64,000 nucleotides of DNA, from positions 62,001 to 126,000 of the forward strand of contig PWHJ01000122.1 of assembly GCA_003554865.1 (NCBI GenBank), read 5' to 3'. The position numbers and the translations under genes are program-made. Positions 1-9,995 of the stretch are shown piece after piece (within the stretch, counting starts at the first letter, position 1; the number at the start of each line of letters is the position of its first letter). This DNA comes from Bacteroidota bacterium (GTDB taxonomy: Bacteria; Bacteroidota; Bacteroidia; Bacteroidales; PUMT01). The notes beneath the pieces are model-generated. The model was not told the DNA's origin. It saw only the letters and a list, made by a program, of their open reading frames with translations, and did not search any database.

Positions 1-502
1 TCCTTTCCAGCCTGCGGTTATACCTTCGGTTATATAACAGCTCGTTTAAAGCAATCTTGTTTTTATAATCAGGATTGCTGATATAGATATTTTCATAAAA
101 GAAAAACTCATGCCCCTGATTTCTCATCGGCTTTGTATAGGCCCTTACCTTGTAATTTCCTTCGGCCAGGGTGTCTTCGAGCTCAAAATCACCGCGGGAA
201 GTACCGTCCTTTGCCTTCATAAATCTTTGTTTGACAAGATTTCCGCGGCTGTTTATAAGCTCGACATACATGTTTAAGCTGTCTGTTACAAGCTCATGGG
301 TTTTGCCATCCAAAAGATATGCCTTGAACCACATCTTTTCACCTGCAATGTAATGATCCTTGTCAAGATGCAGGTATAACTTCTGGGAAGGCTTCTCTGC
401 AGAAAAATACCTGAAGTTTTCTGCAACATTCTGTATATCAACTTGTCCCTTTGCAGATGACAAGGAGAACAAGATGACTGACAATATCAATAAAATCTTC
501 AT
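1..502 (-). CDS. Secreted MG2-domain-like surface protein, N-terminal part (cut by window edge)
   Basis: The minus-strand frame is open from an ATG at 502 to the window edge (167 codons, 3' end missing). It starts with a signal peptide (MKILLILSVILFSLSSAKGQ). A domain with the pattern KLYLHLDKDHYIAGEKMWFK follows, then VYVELINSRG-like strands and a LAEGNYKVRAYT turn. This is the macroglobulin MG2-like fold seen at the start of many large Bacteroidota envelope proteins, some of which continue into a TonB-dependent-receptor plug. The remainder lies outside the window, so the full role is unknown. Seen: signal peptide and strand motifs. Inferred: periplasmic or outer-membrane location. Confidence 0.7.
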   Translation of the reverse strand, partial: MKILLILSVILFSLSSAKGQVDIQNVAENFRYFSAEKPSQKLYLHLDKDHYIAGEKMWFKAYLLDGKTHELVTDSLNMYVELINSRGNLVKQRFMKAKDGTSRGDFELEDTLAEGNYKVRAYTKPMRNQGHEFFFYENIYISNPDYKNKIALNELLYNRRYNRRLER

Positions 503-850
503 AGTCCACCCCAAATAATTAAACTTTTACATATATTAATAAAACTAAAAATACTAAATTTTGTTTTATTTAATTTAAAAAAATTAATTTTGCAACTTTT
601 TTTGTGCTCTAATGTGCTCTAACATAATAACGATATCTGAAGCAGTGTGATTATTTGTTTTTCATTTGCCAAAACCAAAATCTCACTTATGTATGCAACC
701 TTTTTCAAAAATTTTGCATCTTATAAACAGAGGGAGTTAACTTGCAGTATTTTCGGAGGCGATAAAAAGTTCTTTTAAATAAAATTTGGGGTACAGTTTG
801 TTCGTTTTTAAAATATAATTTATTATTTTAGCTAATAAATTTTACAAGTT
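503..850. other. AT-rich divergent intergenic region
   Basis: This 348-bp gap separates the minus-strand surface protein from the plus-strand sigma factor and should hold both promoters. It is very AT-rich. I see no exact TTTG-N19-TAnnTTTG promoter on either strand, which fits transcription by an alternative sigma factor but does not prove it. It holds a perfect 10-bp tandem repeat (tgtgctctaa, 603-612 and 613-622). No ORF, tRNA or terminator was seen. Confidence 0.5.
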
Positions 851-1417
851 TTGGCGGATAAACTGGAAAGCATAATAGAGGGCTGCAAGAGGGGTGACAA
901 GAAGTCCCAGGAGCGGCTATACAGGCGTCTGTCCGGTCAGCTTTTTGCTATATGCTTAAGGTATGCTGACAATTATGAAGAAGCCCGGGATTATCTCCAG
1001 GAGGGATTCATAAATGTCTTTAACAGCATTAAGCAATATGAGGGCAAAGGCTCTTTTGAAGGATGGATGAAAAAGATTATAATAAACACTGTACTCCAGG
1101 GTATAAGGAAGAAAAGGTTCATGATACCACTTGTCCATGATTATCAGGACAATTATGAGTTCCATCTTCCTCATATGCCAACCGATTTGTCGGAATCAGA
1201 CCTGCTCGGGATGATACAGGAGCTGCCCCGTAACTACAGAATAGTGTTCAACCTTTATGCAATTGAAGGTTACAAGCACAACGAAATTTCACAAATGTTG
1301 AACATAACTGAAAATACAAGTAAGTCACATTTATTTAGAGCAAGAACTAAATTACAGGAAAAAGTAAACCATCATTATTCAAAAGTAAAGAGAGTATACA
1401 AAAGCAGTGTCTTTTAG
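851..1417 (+). CDS. ECF-type RNA polymerase sigma factor
   Basis: This 188-residue sigma-70 family protein directs RNA polymerase to a specialised promoter set. Region 2 lies at about residues 10-85 (CLRYADNYEEARDYLQEGF, then a GSFEGWMKKI stretch) and region 4 at about 120-175 (LPRNYRIVFNLYAIEGYKHN followed by a helix-turn-helix). An in-frame stop at 836-838 leaves TTG at 851 as the only usual start codon, so a TTG start is likely. The last codons overlap the next gene by 11 bp, which implies translational coupling to the membrane/barrel protein, its probable regulator. Family call is secure; target genes unknown. Confidence 0.9.
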   Translation: MADKLESIIEGCKRGDKKSQERLYRRLSGQLFAICLRYADNYEEARDYLQEGFINVFNSIKQYEGKGSFEGWMKKIIINTVLQGIRKKRFMIPLVHDYQDNYEFHLPHMPTDLSESDLLGMIQELPRNYRIVFNLYAIEGYKHNEISQMLNITENTSKSHLFRARTKLQEKVNHHYSKVKRVYKSSVF

Positions 1418-2762
1418 TAACCAACATATTGACGATTTTTTCAGGAACGGTCTGCAAGATTTTCAGCAGTCACCGCCGAATGAAGTGTGGAGTGCTATTG
1501 TTCATGCCCTGAAGGTTCAAAAGAGGAAGAAACGCACTATGATCTTTCTCAGAAGTGCTGCATCAATGGCTGTATTGATAGCAATTGGTGGTGGCATATT
1601 TATGGGCTTGCGCTTCCTTTCACCTGAATCCGGCGGTTATGGTTCTCTTACAACCATACCATCGGAATATGCGGAAGAATTTACCGACTATACCCTAACG
1701 CAGTATTCTGATGAAAATATTGCCTTTCATTACTTTGAAGAAGAGGATGCGACCGTATACGGAGAAGTCCCGCCAGCTGAGGATAAGAAAAAAGATGAAG
1801 GCAAGCCGGAGGAGAGGGGAAGTTTTGATCATGAAAAAATCGCCAGAAAGCAGGCTTACCTCTACAGTGATTACAGCAGGGATGATATAGAGCTGATACG
1901 TACCGAAAGGTTTAGCCCGGAAACAAATTTCATACCCGCTGAAAAAAGGGAAGAAGATAAAAAAATCTCATCGGGAACTAATACATCAGAAAGATTAACA
2001 CTGGGCTTTCATATAACCTCATCTTATTCCTACAGGAGCCTTAGAGGCGGGTTAAGCGGAACTCCTCCGGGCCATTACTTTAACGGATTTGAAACCGGGG
2101 TGGGTTCTGTTTCGCCCGGTTTAACTGTATCTTATATGATTACCCCCAGTGTGGAAATTCATGTCGGGGCGCAGATCTCACAAATGGGGCAGTCTATTAA
2201 CTACTCGAACAAGGATAAAATTATTTCAACCCGGGACCAGAAATCCAACACTCTCACAATACAAAGCTCAACTGGTGCAATAACAAAAATAAACCCGACA
2301 GTTTTCTTCATCGGAAACTCAAGTTTAACCGGTAAGTCGTCGGCTGAATCCAGAAATACGTTCCAAAAAGTTTCAGCCTCTAATTTTCACCCGATCAGCG
2401 GAAATATAGAACAAAAATTCACATATTTCCAGATTCCCGTAACCGCCCGCGTTTACTTGCTGGATAACAATTCCAGCAGGCTGTTCCTGTCGGGAGGCAT
2501 GACCGCAAACCTGCTTTTAGGCAACAACGTGGTCCTCCAGCGGGTTAATGAACGGATCCCTATCGGCAAAACCGATAACATAACTGATCTGAGCTTTGGG
2601 GCAAGGATAAGCGGCGGAATTGAGCAATCCATAAGCAATGGCTTTTATATTTCACTGGAGCCGGTATTCAACTATTTTGTCACCCCGATAAACCCCGAGC
2701 ATAATTTATCCACTTACCCTTACTCCTTTGGACTTTCCACAATGGTTCGCTACAGGTTTTAA
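1407..2762 (+). CDS. Inner-membrane anchor plus outer-membrane beta-barrel protein, probable partner of the adjacent ECF sigma factor
   Basis: This 451-residue protein starts at a GTG inside the sigma gene. Residues 1-43 are predicted cytosolic and carry the DDFFRNGLQDF...PPNEVW pattern seen in Bacteroidota proteins encoded beside sigma factors. Residues about 44-66 are one hydrophobic helix. A charged linker follows (about 75-190, with EEEDATVYGE and EDKKKDEGK). Residues about 195-451 alternate like a PorT-type barrel and end in the aromatic terminus YRF. The N-terminus could bind the sigma factor while the C-terminus sits in the outer membrane. The anti-sigma role is inferred from position and layout; no classical anti-sigma motif is visible. 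Confidence 0.7.
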   Translation: MSFSNQHIDDFFRNGLQDFQQSPPNEVWSAIVHALKVQKRKKRTMIFLRSAASMAVLIAIGGGIFMGLRFLSPESGGYGSLTTIPSEYAEEFTDYTLTQYSDENIAFHYFEEEDATVYGEVPPAEDKKKDEGKPEERGSFDHEKIARKQAYLYSDYSRDDIELIRTERFSPETNFIPAEKREEDKKISSGTNTSERLTLGFHITSSYSYRSLRGGLSGTPPGHYFNGFETGVGSVSPGLTVSYMITPSVEIHVGAQISQMGQSINYSNKDKIISTRDQKSNTLTIQSSTGAITKINPTVFFIGNSSLTGKSSAESRNTFQKVSASNFHPISGNIEQKFTYFQIPVTARVYLLDNNSSRLFLSGGMTANLLLGNNVVLQRVNERIPIGKTDNITDLSFGARISGGIEQSISNGFYISLEPVFNYFVTPINPEHNLSTYPYSFGLSTMVRYRF

Positions 2763-2993
2763 ACAAAGTCATCTAATAGAGTGTTTTTTCATTGAGTTGA
2801 TGCCTGATTTGAGCCTCAGCGGGTCAAGGTTTTTATGGCAGCTTATGGAAGTGAATTGGAAAAAAAATGGTTAATTTTGTTTGATGATCCGGAATTGTCT
2901 GCCAATAATATTGTTCCGGGTTTTTTCACTTGTACTTGTCCTGTAAAACTGATCCAGGCATTTTATTGTTTTATTGTATAAATAATTGATGTT

Positions 2994-3956
2994 ATGCGTA
3001 TTATATATTATATGGAGCGCGCCTCATTTTTCATGCTTTTTATCTTATTGCTTGCCGGCTTTGTTTTTCTTTTTACATTTTTTAAACCTGACGAAGAAAC
3101 CACATTCAGGGAGCAATATATGAACAACTATTCCATATTTGCACTTGAGATCCCCGAAGAGGTGAAATTTGCCGGCGAACGTCTGCCACTTGAATATTTT
3201 GACGTACATGAAAGCTTCGACAGAGAGTTGATGGTAAATACTTACTGGCATTCACAAACCTTGTTGTTTATAAAACGTGCCAACAGGTATTTCCCCGTTA
3301 TAGAACCCATTCTTGAAGAGCACGGCATACCTGAGGATTTTAAATATCTGGCATTGGCCGAAAGCGGGCTTACCAATGCGGTTTCACCAGCCAGGGCTAT
3401 AGGGTACTGGCAATTTTTGAGGGATACCGCCAGGGAATATGGGCTTGAAGTTACCGATCAGGTTGACGAACGTTACCATCTGGAAAAATCTACGGTTGCC
3501 GCATGCAAGTTTCTTAAAGAGTCATACGAGAAATACGGAAGCTGGACAATGGCAGCTGCAAGCTATAATGTCGGACGCCGCGGTATAGATAGCCAGATTG
3601 AGATACAGGAGGAAAAAGAATACTATGACCTTTTGCTTAATGAAGAAACTGCCAGGTACATATTCCGCATAGCAGCAATTAAAACTATAATGGAAAATCC
3701 CGAAAATTACGGTTTCAGATATCGTAAAACGGACCTTTACCAGCCGCTTGAAAATTACTACAAAGCAGAAATTGATACAACAATTGACTGTTTTGCAGAA
3801 TTTGCCAAAGAGCACGGCACAAACTACAAAATACTCAAATATCTTAACCCCTGGTTGCGCAAGCCTCATTTGAACGTGCGCGGAGACAGCACATACACAA
3901 TTAAAATTCCGGAAGAGGGGTTTCGGCTGAGGAAAAGTAATAAAGACGAACTATAA
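2994..3956 (+). CDS. Membrane-anchored lytic murein transglycosylase (SLT/MltD-like)
   Basis: This 320-residue protein cleaves peptidoglycan glycan strands. It has an N-terminal anchor (about residues 8-30, [19 protein letters not shown]) and an SLT lysozyme-like domain. The catalytic glutamate lies in ALAESGL at about residue 123, followed by [11 protein letters not shown] and [12 protein letters not shown], the typical SLT motif series. No LysM repeats follow, so it is shorter than E. coli MltD. It starts at ATG 2994, ends 2 bp before uvrA and is probably cotranscribed with it. A TAATTTTG -7-like box lies at 2872-2879 without a clear -33 partner. Confidence 0.88.
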   Translation: MRIIYYMERASFFMLFILLLAGFVFLFTFFKPDEETTFREQYMNNYSIFALEIPEEVKFAGERLPLEYFDVHESFDRELMVNTYWHSQTLLFIKRANRYFPVIEPILEEHGIPEDFKYLALAESGLTNAVSPARAIGYWQFLRDTAREYGLEVTDQVDERYHLEKSTVAACKFLKESYEKYGSWTMAAASYNVGRRGIDSQIEIQEEKEYYDLLLNEETARYIFRIAAIKTIMENPENYGFRYRKTDLYQPLENYYKAEIDTTIDCFAEFAKEHGTNYKILKYLNPWLRKPHLNVRGDSTYTIKIPEEGFRLRKSNKDEL

Positions 3957-3958
3957 TA

Positions 3959-6808
3959 ATGAAGCATGACAATTTCATTGAAGTTCTCGGTGCCAGGGTA
4001 CACAACCTGAAAAATATCGATATTTCAATCCCGCGACACAGGCTGGTTGTGATAACCGGCTTAAGCGGCAGCGGGAAATCTTCACTGGCATTTGACACTA
4101 TACATGCTGAAGGTCAAAGGCGTTACATGGAAACAATGTCTGCTTATGCCCGCAATTTTATAGGCAGCATGGAGCGTCCCGATGTTGACCGGATAACCGG
4201 GTTAAGCCCGGTCATATCGATAGAGCAAAAAACGGCCAATCGCAATCCCCGCTCAACGGTTGGCACCATTACAGAAATTTATGATTTCCTTCGTCTTCTT
4301 TATGCCCGGGCAGCCGAGGCTTTCTCTTCAGCAACAGGGGAAAAAATGGTACGTTATACCCACCGCCAAATTGTGAATTTAATACTAAAAGAGTTTAATA
4401 ACAGAAAAACATGCATTTTGGCGCCTGTGGTTAAGGGAAGAAAAGGTCACTACAGGGAATTGTTCGTTCAAATACGCAAAAAAGGGTTTCTGCATGCACG
4501 AATAAACGGAGAGATCAGGGAGATAACACCGGCGATGTATGTAGACCGGTACAAAACACATAATATTGAAATTGTTGTCGATAAGCTGAAAGTCTCAGAA
4601 AAAGATAAAAAAAGACTTGACAGCTCCATTCAAACAGCCATGCAGCACGGTAAGGGAACCATCCTTTTACTTAACATGGAAACAGGTGAAACAGGATATT
4701 ACAGCAAACACCTTATGTGTCCTACTACCGGAATATCCTACAACGAGCCCGCCCCACACAGCTTTTCATTCAATTCACCCCACGGCGCCTGCCCGACTTG
4801 CAACGGACTCGGAACCGTGAATGAGATTGACACGGAAAAAGTAATTCCGGATCCCCGAATTTCAATACGAAAAGGGGGAATCAAACCCCTCGGGCCTTAT
4901 AAAAATTCACTGACCTTCTGGCAAATTGAGGCAATAGCCTCCAAATACGGATTCAGCCTCAGCCAGCCTATTGAAGAAATACCCAAAGAGGCAATCAATA
5001 CAATTCTTTACGGCTCGGAAGAAACATTTAAATTGCAACACACACCCCTTGGTTCATCCTCAAACTATTTCCTGAGCTTTGACGGTGTTCTCAACAATAT
5101 TCAGGATAAAGAATCCGGCTTAACAGAAAAAACCAAGAAACAGGCAGATGAATTTATAAAAAAAGCTGTTTGCAAAAGCTGCAACGGAACCAGGCTCAAA
5201 AAAGAGGCGCTGCACTTTTTGATCGGCAACAAAAATATTGCTCAGGTAGCTGAAATGGATATAGTTCAACTGGAAAAATGGTTCACAAGGCTGGAAGAAA
5301 AACTGTCAACAAGACAAAAAAAAATCGGAAGTGAAATAATAAAAGAGATATTAACCAGAATCAGCTTCCTTAGGGAAGTAGGACTGTATTACCTTTCCCT
5401 GAGCAGGCCTGCCAACAGCCTTTCGGGCGGCGAAAGTCAGCGGATCAGACTCGCCACCCAAATAGGCTCACAACTGGTGAATGTTCTCTACATTTTGGAT
5501 GAGCCTACAATAGGGCTACATCAGCGTGATAACCTGCAGCTTATAAATTCTTTAAAAAAGCTTCGCGACAAGGGGAATTCAATAATAGTTGCAGAACACG
5601 ACAGGGAAATGATACTTTCAGCCGACAATGTAATTGACATGGGACCCAGGGCCGGACTGAGCGGAGGAGAAGTAGTTGCAACAGGAAAACCTTCCCATAT
5701 CATCAATGCCAACACATTAACATCCCATTACCTTTCCGGCAGAAGAGAAATAAATCTCCCTCAAAAGCGAAGAAAGGGTAATGGAAATTATATTACAATA
5801 AAAGGGGCACAAGGTAATAACCTTAAAAATTTAAACGTGGGATTCCCCCTGGGTAAATTCATTTGCGTAACCGGCGTATCAGGAAGCGGAAAGTCAAGTC
5901 TGGTAAACGAGACACTTCATCCCGTTCTGAGCAGCCAACTTTACCGGTCAATTAAAAAACCACTTCCCTTCAGTTCAATTGAAGGTATTGAGCACATTGA
6001 CAAAGTAGTTGAGGTAAACCAGCAGCCCCTTGGACGTACACCAAGATCTAATCCTGCCACATACACTCGTGTTTTCTCGGAAATACGCAAACTTTTCGGG
6101 CAAACAACAGAATCAAAAATACGCGGATACAAAGCAGGCAGATTCTCTTTCAATGTAAAAGGAGGCAGATGTGAAGAGTGTAAAGGGGCCGGTGTACAAA
6201 CCATAGAAATGAATTTTCTGCCGGATGTTTACGTTATTTGTAAAAGCTGCAACGGTAAGCGATACAACCGTGAAACCCTGGAAGTTGAATACAAGGGGAA
6301 ATCAATAAGTGATGTCCTTGAGATGACAATAAACCAGGCTGCCGATTTTTTTGATAAAATACCTGCATTAAAACAAAAACTCAAAATACTTCAAAAGGTC
6401 GGACTCGGATATATCAGACTTGGTCAGCCTTCGACAACTCTCTCAGGCGGTGAATCGCAAAGAGTGAAACTTTCTGCCGAACTGGCAAGGCGTGATACGA
6501 AAAAAACGCTTTATATTCTAGACGAGCCTACTACCGGCCTCCATTTTGAGGATATAAGAATGCTCCTTGAGGTACTTAATCATCTGGTCGAGAAAGGCAA
6601 TACCATTATTGTAATTGAACACAATATTGATGTTATAAAAATGGCAGATCACATTATTGACCTTGGAATGGAGGGTGGCGAAAAAGGCGGTGAACTGATA
6701 GCAGAGGGAACACCAGAAGAAATATCCATGGTGAATAACAGCTATACTGGAAAATTTCTGGAAGAGGTTTTAAATTCGCAGAGAATTTCTAATTTAGAGG
6801 AAAAATAG
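3959..6808 (+). CDS. uvrA: Excinuclease ABC subunit A
   Basis: UvrA is the damage-sensing ATPase of nucleotide excision repair. At 949 residues it has normal length. Both ATPase modules are complete: P-loops GLSGSGKSS (about residue 34) and GVSGSGKSS (about 640), and two signature motifs LSGGESQR, each followed by a YILDEPT Walker B. The C-terminal zinc finger is intact (CEECKGAG...[10 protein letters not shown]). The first zinc-finger site reads CPTTG where E. coli has CPxC, so one of four metal ligands is missing there. It lies 2 bp after the transglycosylase gene and 23 bp before the LOG gene, in a likely operon. Confidence 0.98.
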   Translation: MKHDNFIEVLGARVHNLKNIDISIPRHRLVVITGLSGSGKSSLAFDTIHAEGQRRYMETMSAYARNFIGSMERPDVDRITGLSPVISIEQKTANRNPRSTVGTITEIYDFLRLLYARAAEAFSSATGEKMVRYTHRQIVNLILKEFNNRKTCILAPVVKGRKGHYRELFVQIRKKGFLHARINGEIREITPAMYVDRYKTHNIEIVVDKLKVSEKDKKRLDSSIQTAMQHGKGTILLLNMETGETGYYSKHLMCPTTGISYNEPAPHSFSFNSPHGACPTCNGLGTVNEIDTEKVIPDPRISIRKGGIKPLGPYKNSLTFWQIEAIASKYGFSLSQPIEEIPKEAINTILYGSEETFKLQHTPLGSSSNYFLSFDGVLNNIQDKESGLTEKTKKQADEFIKKAVCKSCNGTRLKKEALHFLIGNKNIAQVAEMDIVQLEKWFTRLEEKLSTRQKKIGSEIIKEILTRISFLREVGLYYLSLSRPANSLSGGESQRIRLATQIGSQLVNVLYILDEPTIGLHQRDNLQLINSLKKLRDKGNSIIVAEHDREMILSADNVIDMGPRAGLSGGEVVATGKPSHIINANTLTSHYLSGRREINLPQKRRKGNGNYITIKGAQGNNLKNLNVGFPLGKFICVTGVSGSGKSSLVNETLHPVLSSQLYRSIKKPLPFSSIEGIEHIDKVVEVNQQPLGRTPRSNPATYTRVFSEIRKLFGQTTESKIRGYKAGRFSFNVKGGRCEECKGAGVQTIEMNFLPDVYVICKSCNGKRYNRETLEVEYKGKSISDVLEMTINQAADFFDKIPALKQKLKILQKVGLGYIRLGQPSTTLSGGESQRVKLSAELARRDTKKTLYILDEPTTGLHFEDIRMLLEVLNHLVEKGNTIIVIEHNIDVIKMADHIIDLGMEGGEKGGELIAEGTPEEISMVNNSYTGKFLEEVLNSQRISNLEEK

Positions 6809-6831
6809 ACAACAAAATTAAACGAAATATT

Positions 6832-7542
6832 ATGAGTTCATCAGAAGACAAGATCAAAAATGCTTTTGTTGAAAAGGACTGGAATGAAATAAAGACATTC
6901 GACTCGTGGACAATATTCAAGGTTATGTCAGAATTTGTGGAAGCATTTGAAAAGCTTAGCCGGATAGGACCATGTGTTTCCATTTTTGGGTCGGCAAGAA
7001 CACCCCCGGATAACAAATACTATAAGCTGGCCAGGGAAATCGCTACCAAGCTGACCAAAAACGGGTACGGCATTATTACCGGAGGAGGCCCCGGAATAAT
7101 GGAGGCTGCCAATATCGGAGCAAAAGAAGGCAAGGGAAGATCGGTAGGCTTAAATATTGACCTGCCAAAAGAACAGGGACCGAATGATTACATTGACGCA
7201 GATAAGCTGATAAATTTCAACCACTTTTTCGTAAGGAAAGTGATGTTCGTTAAGTATGCACAGGGTTTTATTGTACTTCCCGGTGGTTTCGGAACATTTG
7301 ACGAGCTCTTCGAGGCCATTACGCTGATACAAACAGAAAAAATCGGAAAATTCCCTATTATTCTCGTTGGGAGCGATTTCTGGGAAGGACTTATAGAGTG
7401 GATAAAAAAAGTTATGCTTGAAAAAGAAAACAATATCTGCGAAAAGGATATGGAGCTTTTCTCTCTTGCAGACACCGCTGATGAAGTAGTTGCTCAAATT
7501 AACACTTTTTATTCAAAATACATGCTTAGTCCGAACTTTTAA
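6832..7542 (+). CDS. LOG-family nucleotide 5'-monophosphate phosphoribohydrolase (TIGR00730)
   Basis: This 236-residue Rossmann-fold protein belongs to the LOG / 'lysine decarboxylase-like' family, whose members hydrolyse nucleoside 5'-monophosphates such as AMP or cytokinin ribotides. The diagnostic motif PGGFGTFDELFE is present with its catalytic Glu, as is GGGPGIMEAANIGAKEG. The N-terminal ~50 residues form a helical extension typical of the longer bacterial version. Position after uvrA suggests cotranscription, not a shared function. Substrate not determinable from sequence; old 'lysine decarboxylase' labels for the family are misleading. Confidence 0.92.
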   Translation: MSSSEDKIKNAFVEKDWNEIKTFDSWTIFKVMSEFVEAFEKLSRIGPCVSIFGSARTPPDNKYYKLAREIATKLTKNGYGIITGGGPGIMEAANIGAKEGKGRSVGLNIDLPKEQGPNDYIDADKLINFNHFFVRKVMFVKYAQGFIVLPGGFGTFDELFEAITLIQTEKIGKFPIILVGSDFWEGLIEWIKKVMLEKENNICEKDMELFSLADTADEVVAQINTFYSKYMLSPNF

Positions 7543-7604
7543 TATTTTTTTTTATCTTGCCTTATAAATAATACAGGTGTTTTCAGGAATCAATAATTAA
7601 CTTC

Positions 7605-8540
7605 ATGGTAACCCTTATAATTCTTTTAAACCTGGCAGGAACTGTTCTGATGATGAACACTTTTACCGGTGAGGGGATATCAATGCAAATTAAAGCACCT
7701 GAGAAAACTGAGGGGGGAAGCTCAGCAGAAATTGAAATTGAGTTCAGTAAAGGGAACGTGGACGGTTTTGCCAGGTTTCACCAGGAATTGCCCAACGGCA
7801 TTAAGGCAACTCCAGTTTACCCGCTGGATGCAAGTTTTACTTTTCAGGACAACACAATATCGGTTATTTGGTTGCAACTGCCGCCTGAAGAAACCTTTTC
7901 CCTGAGATATGAGCTGCACTTTGACGATCGCCTTAAAGGTGATCTGAAACTGGACGGCACGATCAGTTTTATCCATGAGAATCAAAGAAAATCGGTTCAT
8001 GCAGAGGAAACCACTCTTACTCTGACTCCTGCACCCGGGGTGGATGAAAGCCAACTGGTTGACCTTGAAGAAGCTGACCGCCTTTTGCCTGATTCAAAAC
8101 CCGAACCGGAAAGAGTAACAGCTGATAAACCTCAACCTCCCGATACCCCGGACAAACCCCAACCTACCGATACCCCTGATAAGGCTCAACCTACCGCCCC
8201 CCCGCAAATATCTCCTGAAGATGAACGCCTGCTTAACCCTCTCGAAAAGGAAGAAGGTGTATACTACAGGGTTCAGATTTCTGCAGGAAGGCAAACAATA
8301 AATTTCAGAGAATATTTTAAGCGGCGAAATATTGACAGAGAAGTGAAAACCGAAATAGATGAAGGATGGATCAAATATACCATAGGTTCATATTATATCT
8401 ACAGGGATGCCCGGGATTCAAGGAACAGCCTCTGGAGTAGAACACCCATAAATGATGCATTTGTAACCGCTTATAACAATGGTAACCGTATTACAGTCCA
8501 GGAGGCTTTAATGATAACCAACCAGAAATGGTACAAATAG
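7605..8540 (+). CDS. Secreted protein with N-terminal beta domain, Pro-rich repeats and SPOR-like C-terminus
   Basis: This 311-residue protein is of uncertain function. It has a hydrophobic N-terminus (residues 1-20), then a beta-rich domain (about 25-145). A low-complexity linker follows with a repeated DTPDKPQPT-type unit (about 165-200). The C-terminal ~90 residues begin YYRVQISAGR and resemble the SPOR-type domains that bind denuded peptidoglycan. The layout suggests a periplasmic cell-wall-binding protein. It follows the LOG gene by 62 bp. Seen: signal-like helix, repeat linker, VQISAG motif. Inferred: peptidoglycan contact. Confidence 0.6.
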   Translation: MVTLIILLNLAGTVLMMNTFTGEGISMQIKAPEKTEGGSSAEIEIEFSKGNVDGFARFHQELPNGIKATPVYPLDASFTFQDNTISVIWLQLPPEETFSLRYELHFDDRLKGDLKLDGTISFIHENQRKSVHAEETTLTLTPAPGVDESQLVDLEEADRLLPDSKPEPERVTADKPQPPDTPDKPQPTDTPDKAQPTAPPQISPEDERLLNPLEKEEGVYYRVQISAGRQTINFREYFKRRNIDREVKTEIDEGWIKYTIGSYYIYRDARDSRNSLWSRTPINDAFVTAYNNGNRITVQEALMITNQKWYK

Positions 8541-8621
8541 TACCGGCTATAACCAATTTCATTTTTTTACGTACACAAGGTTAATACCAAATACAGCAAA
8601 GCTTCTACCTGACCGGAAAAA

Positions 8622-9989
8622 ATGAGGTACAATTATTGTCTTATTGCTTGTGTGTTCCTGGTTATCCTTTCATCCTTCAGCGCATATTCACAGGATGACA
8701 GTGACCTGGATGACCTTTTGCGCGAGGAGGTGGAAGTTGAAAACCCGGTATACATGCCGATAGTATCTTTCGGTATTGGAACGCTCAATTTTTTCGGGGA
8801 TGTCAATGATTTTCACAGATCCATACACGCCCTGCATCCCGGATACAAGCTAAATGTCTCCACCTTTCTTGACGACAGACTTTATTACAGGCTGAATTTT
8901 TACATAATGTTAGGAGAACTTTCAGCAAACGAACGTTCTCTTTCAGACCCGCAACGGAACCTCAATTTCAGGTCTGAAATCATAAATTTCGGAATAAATC
9001 TTGAATACGCTTTTAAACACTTTCTTACCGGAAACAAGATAAAACCATTTGTTTCTGCCGGTATAGAAACATTCAGGTTTGACCCCAAGGCAGATCTTTA
9101 CAATTCACAGGGCATAAGATATAATTACTGGAGCGACGGAACCATACGCAACATTCCCGAAGATTCTCCCAATGCAAACGAAAGCGTAGTAATCCAAAGA
9201 AATCACGTTTATGAAACCGACCTGCGCCGGGAAGATCTGTACGGCATGGGTGACTACCCCCAGCTTTCTTTCTCTATACCTGTAGGTGCAGGTATTGACT
9301 TCAGCATATCTGAGAGGGTAAAAATGCGTCTTGGAAGCTCAATGCATTTTACCTTTACTGATATGCTGGACAATGTCACATCAGGAACGCCTGGAAGAGA
9401 TGTGAAAAATAGAAATGACCGGTTCCTTTACTCATACCTTTCGCTTCATCTGGATCTTTTCTCAGAACCTGATACTGAAATTGTTGAAAGAATGTATGCA
9501 GATATGGAATTTGACCCCATACTGGTAGCGGATTCAGACGGCGACGGAGTATTTGATTTATACGACGAGTGTCCGGGAACACCCGCGGGTGTTGAAGTTG
9601 ATGAAAGAGGGTGTCCTCTTGATACGGATGGCGACGGAGTTCCCGATTATCTTGACAAGGAACCTAATACTCCTCAGGGTGCTATGGTTGATGAACACGG
9701 AAGGGAAATAACCCCGGAAAAGATGGCGGATATTCTTGCCGAAAGGGAAAATGCTACACCAAGAGAGGAAGTCCATCTTGTTACCTTGCTCACCTCATAC
9801 AGGCTGCCGGCATTTGGAGGGGGAAAAACCGCAGAATTGCCCGAAAAATTCAGGTTCGTTGACCTCAACGGCGACGGGCAGATAACATTTGAAGAATTAA
9901 CCCTGGCAATTGAAGATTTTTTCAATTATCAGACAAACCTGACTGTTGAAGATATATATGAGCTGATCGACTTCTTCTTCTCACAATAA
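8622..9989 (+). CDS. Outer-membrane beta-barrel protein with thrombospondin type-3 and EF-hand-like calcium motifs
   Basis: This 455-residue protein has a signal peptide (residues 1-23, ending SAYSQ). A barrel-like domain follows (about 45-290; FGIGTLNFFGDVND, FRSEIINFGINLEYAF). Two thrombospondin type-3 repeats come next (DSDGDGVFDLYDECPGTPAG and DTDGDGVPDYLDKEPNTPQG). The C-terminus carries an EF-hand-like loop (DLNGDGQITFEEL). OmpA relatives usually follow the TSP3 repeats with a peptidoglycan-binding OmpA domain, which is absent. Calcium-dependent rigidity or anchoring is inferred. Its stop lies 6 bp from the convergent smpB stop. Confidence 0.75.
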   Translation: MRYNYCLIACVFLVILSSFSAYSQDDSDLDDLLREEVEVENPVYMPIVSFGIGTLNFFGDVNDFHRSIHALHPGYKLNVSTFLDDRLYYRLNFYIMLGELSANERSLSDPQRNLNFRSEIINFGINLEYAFKHFLTGNKIKPFVSAGIETFRFDPKADLYNSQGIRYNYWSDGTIRNIPEDSPNANESVVIQRNHVYETDLRREDLYGMGDYPQLSFSIPVGAGIDFSISERVKMRLGSSMHFTFTDMLDNVTSGTPGRDVKNRNDRFLYSYLSLHLDLFSEPDTEIVERMYADMEFDPILVADSDGDGVFDLYDECPGTPAGVEVDERGCPLDTDGDGVPDYLDKEPNTPQGAMVDEHGREITPEKMADILAERENATPREEVHLVTLLTSYRLPAFGGGKTAELPEKFRFVDLNGDGQITFEELTLAIEDFFNYQTNLTVEDIYELIDFFFSQ

Positions 9990-9995
9990 GCCACC

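Noticed and set aside
171..353. 60-codon plus-strand ORF
   Set aside because: It lies wholly inside the antisense of the minus-strand MG2-like gene, which has a signal peptide and domain support.
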